Origin: Pycnopodia helianthoides
Taxonomy: Eukaryota > Echinodermata > Asteroidea > Forcipulatida > Asteriidae
Reading direction: 5' to 3'
Length of the DNA stretch: 64,000 nt
Assembly (NCBI GenBank): GCA_032158295.1
Contig: CM063253.1
Location: 2,635,001 to 2,699,000, forward strand
Below the pieces are notes generated by a model. The model was given only the letters and a program-made list of their open reading frames with translations. It did no database searches and was not told the DNA's origin. How positions within the stretch are numbered: position 1 is the stretch's first letter; the number at the start of each line of letters is the position of its first letter. A program made the translations under genes and the position numbers. Positions 13,801 through 23,876 of the stretch are shown here, in pieces.

Positions 13801-14751
13801 TAATTTTGCCAATACGTCAACTTTACGTTGACAAAAAACAATCTATGACCCTACCTTTAATGACAAAATGTATAGTTCAAGAAATTTGACATAAAGAAAG
13901 GTAGGTGGACGAAAAGAATCGCCGACTCATTCAACAAATTAAAAGCAAACTTAAATGAATCAAACAAATTTTAAAAGAAAACAATCAAAGAAATAAGATA
14001 TTTGTAACGAATCACATAAATGCACACATCAATACACATAGCTAGGTGTACCGAAGTGCACGTCTTCATCTTTCATAATATTTGACCAAAGGAATATTTT
14101 GTGTTACTTATGGCAGGCTCTGATGTCTTTGTCTTGTGTCAACGGTGGTGCCATTGGAGTTCAAAACACGCTAATGACGTTAGTGATAGCAGAAATCTAC
14201 GGCGAAAGTACTGTAGTTGATTTATATATTTTAGGTCTTTGTCTCTTCGGGCTTGGAGAAACCAGCGGAAGTTTTGTGGCAGGTAAGGTTAATTATAACA
14301 TGAAAGTAATTCTTATGTGGTTGCAGCGCCGTATTGATATAGTTACGAGGATGATATCCAACTTGAAAGCGTTCTTCATCTTGGGATTGTGACCTATTAT
14401 TATTAGAAACTATTGCTTTTGAAAATATCTCAATTAGTGCTAACTGCTAATATGTTCAAATGAGTGAAGGGGCACATCTTTAACCTAGTCTCAGGCTCAA
14501 CGAACCCCTATAGTCACACCACTGTGTGGCAGTGAGCATTTCAAAGCTGATTACTGATTTCTTCCAGAAGAAAAACTTTTTGTAATCAAAACCCAGGACC
14601 GAATTTCCTTTGCTGTTTGTTCATCTTGTATTATTTCGTTGCAGGATTGTTATACGACCTAACACAGAGTTACGACCTGGTCCTTGTCAGCCTTGGAATC
14701 ATCAACATTGCAACGATGGTGTTGTTGCTGATGGGCCGCTTTATTCCTTGA
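4870..14751 (+). CDS. Monocarboxylate-transporter-like MFS protein, tandem copy 1 (frame broken once)
   Basis: Five exons: 4870-5044, 11835-11975, 12719-13360, 14117-14282 and 14645-14751 (stop TGA). All junctions are GT-AG. The product would be about 409 residues of hydrophobic MFS type. The first helix ends in GSIKSFGVVFNPMMDSL, matching the SLC16 'KSFGV' region, and exon 2 carries a G-NLAKRYGSRVCIMTGG loop typical of SLC16 helices 2-4. Exon 3 covers the central loop and helices 6-8, exons 4-5 the last helices. The usual SLC16 helix-1 DGGW-type motif is absent at this start. Exon 3 is one base too long: copy 1 reads GATGATTCATG near 12891 where copy 2 reads GATGATCATG, shifting the frame, and removing one T restores frame to the end. 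That may be a consensus error or a disabling mutation. Substrate unknown. The ATG was chosen because it aligns with the ATG of copy 2. Confidence 0.75.
5517..5935. repeat. Tandem array of hairpin units, period about 55-57 bp, eight units
   Basis: Each unit is a T-run, then AGGTGTTCGGGCAATCCGCC followed by CGGAACACCT, then TCTTGTTTTTGTTCCG. The two halves AGGTGTTC-GGGC and GCCC-GGAACACCT form a stem with a single bulged base. The first unit is a variant with arms AGGTGTTCGGAG and CTCCGAACACCT. The same CCGAACACCT-TTGTTTTTGTT words occur next to Helitron-like ends near 7620 and 10695. The long repetitive open frames on both strands here are by-products of the repeat. Located in intron 1 of SLC16-like copy 1. 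Confidence 0.9.
5936..10760. mobile_element. Nested dispersed-repeat region, Helitron-like, in intron 1 of SLC16-like copy 1
   Basis: Several diverged modules recur. One, containing ATTGTCCG-cA-CAAAGACACACTT followed by an AACTTGAAACTTCACACATA stretch, occurs near 5950, 7685, 8390 and 9005. A second, with TACACATCATCGGATAG and a CTTCCGGTTCAAACCGGAAG palindrome, occurs near 6140, 7905, 9540 and 10035. The palindrome TGACGTCA recurs near 6048, 7424, 7816, 8511, 8778, 8937, 9130, 9451 and 10589. Hairpin-plus-CTAG ends are at about 7636-7667 and 10705-10737. No transposase or RepHel reading frame was seen, so this is non-autonomous or decayed. Confidence 0.6.
11155..11421. mobile_element. Inverted-repeat MITE (TAGACC...GGTCTA ends)
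   Basis: Ends TAGACCGATCCATTAAG and CTTAATGGATCGGTCTA are perfect complements, with further matching (GCTCCGCCCCTTA against TAAAGGGGTGGGAC). The interior is rich in CG and GCGC words. TA at both ends fits a TA target site. The same TAGACC terminal word occurs in the palindrome at 41150. Lies in intron 1 of SLC16-like copy 1. Confidence 0.75.
12368..12656 (+). repeat. 44-bp minisatellite, about 6.5 units (SLC16-like copy 1, intron 2)
   Basis: Unit reads approximately CTGGCTCTATTGCTAACTGG then ACCACGTGGAACATTTACCC then GGTC. Because 44 is not a multiple of three, each frame is open for a while, giving false repeat proteins. The homologous intron of copy 2 carries the same satellite with about 13.4 units at 18115-18706. 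Confidence 0.9.
13510..13870. mobile_element. Decayed MITE ending in a GGTAGGGTCATAG-type terminus (SLC16-like copy 1, intron 3)
   Basis: Core with CATGCATGAATCGTTT and GCGAATGCTGCGGCCAGAGA words and a right end CTATGACCCTACCTTTA. The homologous intron of SLC16-like copy 2 carries the same element at about 19680-20012, so insertion preceded the gene duplication. Better-preserved relatives lie in IFT74 introns at 46680-47217 and 50091-50503. Confidence 0.65.
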
Positions 14752-15459
14752 TATGGTTTCCACCATTGCTCAAATTATGCTTTGTGCATTTATTTCATTA
14801 CAAAAGATGAGTTGCTTTCATTAATTTAGTTGCTTTTGAGTGTTTTTTTTATGAAGCCCTAAATTTGGTTTCTGATATTTGAATTTAGTCATGGTTAATA
14901 TTGTTATTTGTCATTGTTGAAACCAAGTGTTTTTAAATTTGAATTGTAGGTGGGAAGGGACATGTCCTGCTCATCTGCTTTGCTCCATGCAAACAGTTTT
15001 TTGTATAAAGAAATTCAAAACACTTTAGACTCCAACCTGTAGGTAGGCCCTACATGTACTTTTCTAAATATGGTATTAGTAGATCTTCCTTGTAAGCCAC
15101 AGTATTAAATGGGAGAATAAATCTCTTTTACCAACCGCCATACTTTTAAAGAAATCCATCCAGCTCGTGAGCAGAGACCAGAAATAAAATTACGTTAAGG
15201 TCATGTAATCCAAGAAGATAATTGCAATAATTTAAATGAAAACGCACCTTTTTCACTTGAACTTAAGAGTTCAGGCTTTTAAACTCACGATTAAGATTTT
15301 GACTGAGAAGACAAAGCACTGATGGTAATTGTAAGTAAGTTTTACTTGGGAATTTTATTTTATTGTTTTACTGTGGTTGTTGTTATAAGTATTTGATTTG
15401 TGATGTTATGTTTCTAATTGCCAATGGCATATAAATATTTGTATTTCTAATGCAGACAC

Positions 15460-15465
15460 AATAAA
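15460..15465 (+). terminator. Possible poly(A) signal of SLC16-like copy 1
   Basis: AATAAA about 710 bases after the copy 1 stop. Copy 2 has AATAAA only 77 bases after its stop, and the corresponding site in copy 1 reads CATTAATTT, so copy 1 may have lost the near signal and use this one. Confidence 0.35.
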
Positions 15466-15499
15466 GAATTATATTCTTAATCATTGTTCTTTAATAAAG

Positions 15500-16090
15500 A
15501 ATAAAAATGGGTAATAAAAAAGTCCCGACCAAGAGAGTTGCCCTGGTCACAACCTTCCACCCTAAACTACCCAAACATCCCTCAATCCTCAATAACAATA
15601 TGACTATTCTTCACTCCTCTAAGAGGTTACACTCAGCAATCCCTGAGTGTCCCATGGTTGCATTCCGCCGCCCTAAAAACCTAGGAGACATCCTAGTCAG
15701 GGCCAGACTCCCCCATGTACAGCCCAAACACCCCCTTAACAGAAATATACAGGTTTGTCACAACTGTATCACTTGCAAACAAGAAGCTGATTCCATTTAA
15801 CCATGGTACAACAGCATTGTACAGGCAATGTTTAAGAGGATAGAGGTATTTCAACACTGGTCAAAAATGCTCAAAAATTGTCACATAAAACTTATACGTA
15901 CGTATTGTGAAGCCGGGAAGACAAGAACGGGCATGTCAAAGAAAATTAAAACCTGACCGTCTGAGTAACATGAAACAGGGTAGGTCCTCCTGTACTAAGA
16001 AAACTTTTGGAAATCAAAGACTACAACAACAAACAAAAAAACAATAAATATGTTCCTGTAAGTACAGTTACTGCAATTGCAAAATGGGTG
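15500..16090 (+). mobile_element. Retroelement fragment, Penelope-like RT C-terminal region
   Basis: The open frame 15507-15800 (97 residues) contains ALVTTFHPKLPKH, MTILHSSKRL and PECPMVAFRRPKNLGDILVR, then a Cys pair with CHNCITCK. A TY/FHP-LP start, a 'FRRPKNLRDLLVRA' core and a CxxC-type knuckle after it are, from memory, typical of the stretch between reverse transcriptase and GIY-YIG endonuclease in Penelope-like elements. No endonuclease follows and the frame soon stops, so it is a dead 3' fragment. A more decayed homologue covers about 24790-25180. Assignment is from family knowledge, not a search. Confidence 0.55.
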
Positions 16091-16449
16091 TATGGTAATC
16101 TAATAACCAAAACATAAGGAACCTGTTGATGGACAGGCATTTTAAACTACATCTTGGAATCTTTTATTAGGTTTTTTTTCTCGAGTTGCTGGTGATTGTT
16201 TCGCCACAGTTTTGACGCTTCATGCTGCAATTTAGCACAAATGACTAGCAAGTTACAAAACCAATACTGTTTTACATGCCATTTCCAATCCCGAATTCAA
16301 CTGCACTGCACTGTATGATAAATTCATGGATGATAGCGCCCTCTCGCGGAGATAATTTTTACAAATCAAAACGTTAAGGTGTTGCACCAAGACTAACCGA
16401 TATTCTGAACAGCTAAAAAAATATATATATATATATATATGCATATATC

Positions 16450-16512
16450 AAATAATAAACCACAAGGGAAACTGACTTGGTACATTTTTTAAATGATTTC
16501 GGGTTGAACAAA
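16450..16512 (-). mobile_element. SINE family A, 3' body only
   Basis: AATAAACCACAAGGGAAACT and GGTTGAACAAAGAA words match the body of the complete tRNA-derived copy at 36563-36706. The tRNA-like head is missing; an AT repeat follows directly. Confidence 0.7.
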
Positions 16513-17123
16513 GAATATATATATATATCTTTGTTCTTGCTTACCCGAAGATGTACAGACGGTGAAAATGGGCTGGAAATGACGGGGTAGGAAATACCAA
16601 AATGGCAAGAACTCTTCCCTTGGTTGGCAGTGGCGTAACAGCTATTTTCATTGTTGGGATGGGGGGGGGGGGGGAAAGACATAATTCGGGGCTATTTTAA
16701 TGTTTCGAACTATTTACTTGTGATTTTTTGCGATCTCACGGCGGGGACAATATCGGGGCAATAGTTCTGAGTGCAGGGTCGGGGCCTATTCCTCCGGTTA
16801 CGCACTGCTGGTTAGATGTTTTATTCAACTCTATGATGGAGTCTCTATTAAGGTCAATACAAAATTGTCAGGTCAATAGGTGAAATGGTTCACTTCTATT
16901 GTAATTTATGTTTAGCGTAGTATAACTGAAAAGAGACGAAGCCATTCAGAAGGCCATGCACGGTTGACAACAGCAGGCGAACCAATATCGTAGGCCAATT
17001 TTTATTTTCTATCCACTAAAGGGGACAAGTCAAGAGAGCACTCGCACAACAATTCGTGGACAAAGATTGGGGAACGTGGCTGTTTGGAAACTCTGATTTA
17101 ATGATGTGAAACCTTTACTCAAA

Positions 17124-20100
17124 ATGACCATTTCAAGCTGTCTCCTTACATTTACATCTTTCACGGTAATTTTCTTGGAGATGGGATCTATAAAATCGTT
17201 CGGTGTTTTATTCAACCTATGATGGAATCTCTACAGTGCAGTGCAGCTGAACTCGGGACTGTACTTAGTATGTCAAACAGTATTGGTTTTATCATTGGTA
17301 AGTCACTCATACTAGTACTAGTTCCACGGATATGAAAGTTTACTAAACCATGATTTAGCTCAAATACAAATACTCCATTTTGTTGTCATTTTTTCTAGTA
17401 TGCAGTGCATATAAATATGGGGAATTTAACAAGAATGTATTTCTCGAAAAAAAATCTAAATAACCCCTGAACCAGACATTGGATTGATTAGGTAAAATTT
17501 TGTCACCGATTCATTCAATCCGAATTTTATGACATCACACACAAAGTGTATCATATCTATTTGTTTTGTGTCTTTCTGAACGTACTATGATAACAGCACC
17601 AATCACAGGGAATCTTGCAAAGCGATATGGCAGCCGGGTGTGCATAATGACCGGAGGGTTCTTGCTTTGTGCTGGATACCTTGCCAGTGCGTTCACTTGG
17701 AACATCTTCCAGTTAGCAATCACATTCGGAATAACAACATGTAAGTGTCAACATAAAAACATCACACCACTAAATAACTACATCTCTTATTTCCCTTTTA
17801 TAAAGCTACCAGAACGCACAATTTCACCAAAACGTCCTGTGCTGGATTTTCTCATTATTCCCTTTAAAAAAAACTTGTTTCATCGATGTTTACTAACTGT
17901 TACATCTTACTAAAGATACACGTTTGTTTCAACCTCTCCTCCCATAAGGCACTGGTGAATACGGTAAATAAGTGGGGATAAGAAAAATTGAAAAACAACA
18001 ACACTTTATCACCCAACACAAAAGACTAGTTAAAACACAGTCCTGTATATAGGGAAATAACTTGACAATTACGTGTATTTGGGAAATAACCTGATAATTA
18101 CACAAATTTACACGATCCTGGCTCTATTGCTAACTAGACCACACGGAACATTTACCCAGTCCTTTCTCTATTGCTAACTGGACCACGTGGAACATTTATT
18201 CGGTCTTGGCTCTATTGCTAACTGGACTACATGAAACAATTATTCGGTCCTGGCTCTATTGCTAACTGGACCACGTGGAACATTTATTCGGTCTTGGCTC
18301 TCTTGCTAACTGGACCACGTGGAACATTTACCCGGTCCTGGCTCTCTTGCTAACTGGACCACGTGGAACATTTACCCGGTCTTGGCTCTATTGCAAACTG
18401 GACCACGTGGAACATTTACCCGGTCTTGGCTCTTTTCCAAACTGGACCACGTGGAACATTTACCCGGTCCTGGCTCTGTTGCTAACTGGACTACATGAAA
18501 CATTTATTCGGTCCTGGATCTATTGCTAACTGGACCCCGTGGAACATTTACCCGGTCCTGGCTATATTCCTAACTGGGCCAAGTAGAACATTTGCCCGGT
18601 CCTGGCTCTATTCCTAACTGGGCCAAGTAGAACATTTGCCCGGTCCTGGCTCTATTCCTAACTGGGCCAAGTAGAACATTTACCCGGTCCTGGCTCTATT
18701 CCTAACTTAAGAAAAGAACACATTATCAATCCCTTGAATGTAACACTTGTATTTTTACCACCTCTGACAGGTGTTGGTGTGGGATTTACCAGCATACCAC
18801 AAACAATTGCACTGGTATCGTCACCTTCTAAACATTTTCCAGTCATGTACGCCATAGCATTTCTAGGTGGGTCATTCGGTGTCATGGCTTGCCCACCGAT
18901 AGTTGAATTTCTTCTCGGAGTCTATGGCTGGCGTGGAACCTTGATGATCATGTCAGCTGTTATGTTCCACGTGACTGCGATTGGTGCACTGGGCAATCAA
19001 CACGTCCAGAAGTATTCCAAGTTAAACACGACAGACACGGACAAAGATGTCAAAAAAGGCTTACTTGATTGGCTGAGGGAAGTTGCTTCCTGGTTTTCTG
19101 TGGACGTCGTCCTTAGGAAACCCAGGGTACTTCTCCAACTTGGTATTGGTCTTCTGCAAGGCACATCTACCGCTGCTTGGATGGTATTTCTAGTACCTCA
19201 TGCCGTATCAAGAGATATACCTCTCTCTGCAGCAGCTCTGTTGTCAACTGGAGGCGGTGTTGGAAACCTTGTCGGTAGACTCAGTCTTATTCCTCTGCAA
19301 GGCTACAATGTCATCAGTGCACTTTGGTTGTGTGTGTTATTGTGTACTATAAACGCAGCTGCAATGTTTATGGATTCATTTGCCCAGGATTATTATGTGG
19401 TAAGAAAACGTTAACATATTTGCTACTCTAATGCATCCCCCACCCCACTTGCTAACAACGCTCAAACATCTATCTCCATCACACAACAAAACTCTGAACC
19501 CACCCAAGACCAAAATTTTGGTTAATCTTGCACCAGCGAAAGTTAGGAAATGTAATTCGCCTTGGAAAAGTACGCAGATTTCGAAATTGTCCCCTTTATC
19601 TTTTTAACACAGATCTTCGTCAATTTCCCTAGCTCGAAAAGTGCTTACTCACTCTACGCGTTCTAATAGGCCTATGGATTGAATTTGTTCTTTATAAAAC
19701 GTTTATGTTTACACAATAAATAAAAACATTTGAATCCGAAAAACGATTAATGCATGAATCGTTTTTCATATATCTGAGGGTTGGTGTCCTTTCGCGAATG
19801 CTGCGGCCAGAGATGTGGTTGGTACCCACTTTTATCTTGCTAAACGCGTATGGATTTGACGTTCTTGTGAAAATATCGTGATATTTTTATGCCGTTTTCT
19901 CAACATAGACATTGTTTCAGCTGAAACTTTCATTTGTGACTTTAGTGTATCTTTCCTGATAATTGTGCCAGTACGTCAGCTTTACGTTGACAAAACAAGT
20001 CTATGAAACTACCTTAAATGACAAAATGCGTTGTCCAAGAAAATTACATAAAGGAATTTAGGTGAAAGAAAAGATCGCCAACTCAATCAACAAATTAAAA

Positions 20101-20796
20101 ACAAAATTATATATTGAAGAATTTTTTTTTTTAAACGATCTAAGAGATAAGACATTGGTTATGAATCAAATAATGTAAAAGTCTGCATTTCTTTTCTTTC
20201 TTATGGCAGCTCATGATGTCTTTGTCTTTTGTCAATGGTGGTGCCATTGGAACTTTAAGCATTTTACTGACGTTAGTGGTGAAAGAAATCTACGGCGAAA
20301 GTATTTTCGTTGATTTATACTGTTTAAGTGCTTTTTTCTACGGGCTTGGAGGAACCAGCGGAAGTTTTGTAGCAGGTAGGGTTTACTAAAACATAAGTAA
20401 TTCTTATTTGGTTGCAGCGCTGTAGTGGTCTAGTTACGAAGATGATATCCAACTTGAAATATAACTGCATTTTGGGATTGTGACCAATATTAGAAACTAT
20501 TGTTTTTTCCAATAGCTCAACGATTACATGTTCAAGAGAGTGAAGGGGCACATCTTTACCCTTGTCTCGGGCTCAACGAACCATATAGTCACGCCACTGT
20601 GTGGCATTGAAAGCCTTTCAAAGCTGATTACTGTAATCAAAACCAAGGACCGAATTTCCTCTGCTGTTCATCTTTTTATCTCATTGCAGGATTGTTTTAC
20701 GACCTGACACAGAGTTACGACCTAGCCTTCGTCAGCCTTGGAATCATCAACATTGTAATGATGGTGCTGATGCTGATGGACCGCTTTATTCCATGA
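17124..20796 (+). CDS. Monocarboxylate-transporter-like MFS protein, tandem copy 2 (frame broken once)
   Basis: Five exons: 17124-17297, 17597-17740, 18771-19399, 20210-20375 and 20690-20796 (stop TGA), all GT-AG, with the same phases as copy 1. Expected product about 406 residues; SLC16-like features as in copy 1 (GSIKSFGV, NLAKRYGSRVCIM). Exon 1 is one base short: copy 1 has TTCAACCCTATG where this copy has TTCAACCTATG, producing an in-frame TGA at 17220-17222. Adding back one C makes the exon the same length as copy 1 (175) and restores phase. Exon 3 is intact as one 209-codon frame, and there the central loop is shorter than in copy 1. Exon 2 ends with a changed donor, adding one codon. 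Whether this copy is functional depends on the exon 1 indel being real. Both copies have separate upstream regions of common origin. Confidence 0.75.
18115..18706 (+). repeat. 44-bp minisatellite, about 13.4 units (SLC16-like copy 2, intron 2)
   Basis: Same unit as the copy 1 array at 12368-12656, expanded about twofold. The last units share CTAACTGGGCCAAGTAGAAC, a variant also present in the last complete unit of copy 1, so the 3' edge of the array is the ancestral, aligned edge and expansion occurred inside. Confidence 0.9.
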
Positions 20797-20872
20797 TGTT
20801 GTTTCCACCATTGATATAAAATTGCTCAAAATGTTGTGTGCATTTATTTTAGTACAACAGATGAGTTGCTTT

Positions 20873-20878
20873 AATAAA
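20873..20878 (+). terminator. Poly(A) signal of SLC16-like copy 2
   Basis: AATAAA 77 bases after the stop codon, in sequence homologous to the 3' flank of copy 1. Confidence 0.55.
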
Positions 20879-20899
20879 AGTTGTTTTTGAGTGTTTTCT

Positions 20900-21991
20900 C
20901 TTCTTCAATTAAGCCAACAAACCGCCTGGGTTTTGGACGATACATGTGTGGGCAGACGTATTTGCGCTGCTGCTGGGGATCCGATCGCCGGAAAACCACA
21001 TGTTTTAGGTTTCTTATGCAAACGCATTACTTCGGGAAATAACCGTGTATAAGCAAACAAACAACTTGGTGCTAGTTTCAATAGGACAATAAAAAGAGCT
21101 GATTGGGGAAAGGTGTAGACAAGAGAAATTACATTTTCCATGGCTATAGGGTCAGTGTTGAATTTGGGGTGAAGAGCCAAAATCAACAATAAACTCATGA
21201 TACATAGCCCAACAAGAATAACAAATAATTTGTTAGTATGAATAACACATTTTTTTCATCATGACGTCATCGGGTTTCAACTTACGGTAATTCAAAGCTT
21301 ATTACACTAAAAAAATATATATATATCCTTAACCACATGTCATAGAGTTGTAATGTCTGTGCTGTCTTGTAGCTTACAACACGTGTACAGGAAGCTCACA
21401 AATTAAAAAATGAATCACCTGAACCACATGTCATAAAGTCGTTATGTTTGTGCTGTCTTGTAGCTTACAGCTGTGACATTCTATTCATAGAGATGACACA
21501 ATTTTGACCTTTCCCTCCGGTCCAAACAGGAAGTTCAAAGTATAAAAATCATATCTCCTGAACAAGATGTCATAAAGTTATTACCTTTGTGCCGTTTGGT
21601 AGCTTATCACACATTTAAACCTTTTGCAAAAACGTGACCCCCATTTGACGTTTCTTCCTGTCCAAAACGGAAGTTCAAATTTAAAAGTTCACTTATCCTG
21701 TACCAGGTGGTGTGCGGCTATGAATTTGGGTCCTACAGCACATGGTTAAGTTAGAATGAAGGTGAAAGTTAGGGTTAGGTTCAGGGTCAAGTTTAAAATC
21801 AGTTTGAGAGTCGGTATCAGAATAAAAATCAGGTTTACTATTTTAGGCACACTCAAATAAACAAAAGGCCTGTCAAAGATCAAGGATCTTCTGTCTCAAA
21901 GTCAGGCTCACTTTAAAGGTTTGGAGCATATTGATAAAAGTTTTAAAAAACGGAACAGCTTTGTGTTTGTTCACAAACACCTAATGTCTAG
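20900..21991 (+). mobile_element. Helitron-like insertion in the 3' flank of SLC16-like copy 2
   Basis: About 1.1 kb present here and absent from the homologous flank of copy 1 (14820-14870). The right end has an 8-bp perfect stem GTGTTTGT/ACAAACAC with a 2-base loop, seven bases, then CTAG followed by T, which is the Helitron 3' end pattern. Internal words (TGACGTCATCGGGTTTCAA; repeated CATGTCATAAAGTT) relate it to the repeats in copy 1 intron 1. The 5' end is not defined; imperfectly repeated host-like sequence (GTTGTTTTTGA...ATTAAGCC) lies on both sides. Confidence 0.5.
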
Positions 21992-22204
21992 TTAAGAGTT
22001 GTTTTTGATTTTTTTGATTTGATTAAGCCACAAATTTGGTTTCTGATGTTTGAATTTAGTCATGATTAATATTGTTATATGTCATGTTGAAAGCAACTTT
22101 TGGAATTAATATTCAAATGGTATGTGGCAGGGGAAGTTTCATGCTCCTTTGCTGCGCTCGCATGCTAACAGTTTATTTTAGGGACGACTTTAACAGTCAC
22201 ACTT

Positions 22205-22630
22205 ATCATGGCTTATCATGGCTAAACTCTGAACCATAACTTCCCTTAGACCGTTATCACTAACGGTGATACAAACAAGTTTTTACTTGTTTACAAACAA
22301 GTAAAAAAACTTTATGAGACAAAACAAAAGAAAATTTCATGAGGAATTGCGCTCGCATGCTAACAGTTTATTTTAGGGACGACTTTAACAGTCACACTTT
22401 GTCAGACGATTGATTTTGTTCAAAAAGTTGTTGTTAAAGCGCAGATAGTGCGAAACGGTTTTCTGCTTGGTGTCGATGATTTAAAAACAAATTGCAGTAA
22501 AGAAGGTAAAGGCTTGTAAAGCCTTATTTTTTTCTTTTGTGCGCCGAAATTCTGGGGGAAATTGTTAATAGTGATAACGGTCTAAGGGAAGTTATGGTTC
22601 AGAGTTTAGCCATGATAAGCCATGATAAGT
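22205..22630. mobile_element. Element with inverted ends of about 60 bp
   Basis: Left arm TTATCATGGCTTATCATGGC...CTTAGACCGTTATCACTA and right arm TAGTGATAACGGTCTAAG...GCCATGATAAGCCATGATAA are near-perfect complements. The interior contains a copy of the sequence that also precedes the left arm (see 22150-22399), so the structure is an inverted repeat overlapping a direct repeat. Confidence 0.75.
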
Positions 22631-22988
22631 TGTTATTTTTGTCGGTTCAGAAAGCACTTGGCGTTGGTTTTTAAACTAATCTGGAAAGTGTAGTTGATAT
22701 AGTACAGCAATGCTTTGGTTTTGAATTGGTGGTTCAATTGGGCAATGGTCGAAACATATAATTGGGTGTATTTGATAGAATTACTATTGTAAAATTTCAG
22801 ATTTGCACACTCACTGACTCTCCAAAAATATAAAAAATTCTATTAAAAAATCATCATGCTGCAAGGGTGGTAAGCTTTCGAAAGTGGTGCCTTTTTAAAT
22901 TTTTGGAGCATTGAAATCGTAACATTCCAGTACAAATGCTTGTGGTATCGGACGGTCGAGGATAATGATATATGTGTCTCTAGAAGAC

Positions 22989-23040
22989 AAACAAGTAAAA
23001 AAACTTTATGAGACAAAACAAAAGAAAATTTCATGAGGAC
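22989..23040. repeat. Direct copy of 22292-22343
   Basis: 52 bases beginning ACAAACAAGTAAAAAAACTT and ending TTTCATGAGGA are identical, or nearly so, to 22292-22343, about 700 bp upstream. In both places the left flank differs. Confidence 0.75.
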
Positions 23041-23316
23041 ACCGATAGAAGTTTGAATAAAGGATTACATTATTTTTAGGGTAGGTATACACACAATAGA
23101 AGTATGAATTAAGGATTACATTTCACACTGATGATGTGTGTCCGCCCCCCCCCCCCCCGCTAAATGTTACTTATTTGTAATTAGGGTATGCATGTACTAA
23201 CTTCTAAGGCAACATGTTGCTCCGCACTTACAGAAAATGTGAATGACAAGAAGGTACCCTAGCACCCTTTCAACATTGAACGGGGGGGGGGTGTTTGCAT
23301 TTCTCTTAGTGATGTT

Positions 23317-23876
23317 CAACACTGACACGATTTTAATGTTTGGACAACAAACATAACATAATGGGGCTGGGGTGTTATATCTAGATGAAGAAGCAGTAAG
23401 AACATGTCCATTTCATTGACATGAATGATGGTGTGCATAAGAATTTCAGATACCGGTAGTCCAAAAGATTGTTCTAGTGTCACATGAGGGCGCTATTCAA
23501 TCAACCTTGATGCCCAAACTCCAGTGGTCGAGTCGTGACAATAACTTTACTGCGGTAACCAAAGTTAAAGTTAGCAATTGTGCTTGGTAGTGAATGGGTT
23601 ATACCATCCATTTTCCAGCGGTTATATGCATGTGGTCGAAACCACAGTGTTACGATCTTTATGTATCGCTCTATAGACTTCTTCTGACGTGATATTCAAG
23701 TCTTGCCTGAAAACGAATCTCGCCAATAATGGGTGCACATCGTGGCAAGATGGCAATGGTGGCTTGGCACGATTTTAATGTTTGGACAACAAATACAACA
23801 TTATGGGGTGGGGTGTTATATATAGAGGAAGAAGCAGTAAGAACATGTCTACTTCATTGACATGATTGTGTGCAAC
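23317..23876. repeat. Duplicated segment of about 110 bp (23317-23427 and 23768-23876)
   Basis: Both copies start CACGATTTTAATGTTTGGAC, share AGAAGCAGTAAGAACATGTC and end with TTCATTGACATGA. Separation 451 bp. No inverted ends seen; probably a local duplication. Confidence 0.8.

Larger units (their letters stand above)
14752..17123. other. Intergenic between the two SLC16-like copies
   Basis: Contains the 3' flank of copy 1, a possible poly(A) signal, a retroelement fragment (15500-16090), a SINE tail (16450-16512), AT dinucleotide runs near 16421-16440 and 16513-16530, and from about 16330 sequence homologous to the upstream region of copy 1 (about 4240-4860). No independent gene seen. Confidence 0.6.

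Noticed and set aside
12407..18529. Open frames with repeated LLTGPRGTFTRSW-type peptides
   Set aside because: Products of the 44-bp minisatellite in SLC16 introns; similar peptides appear in all frames.
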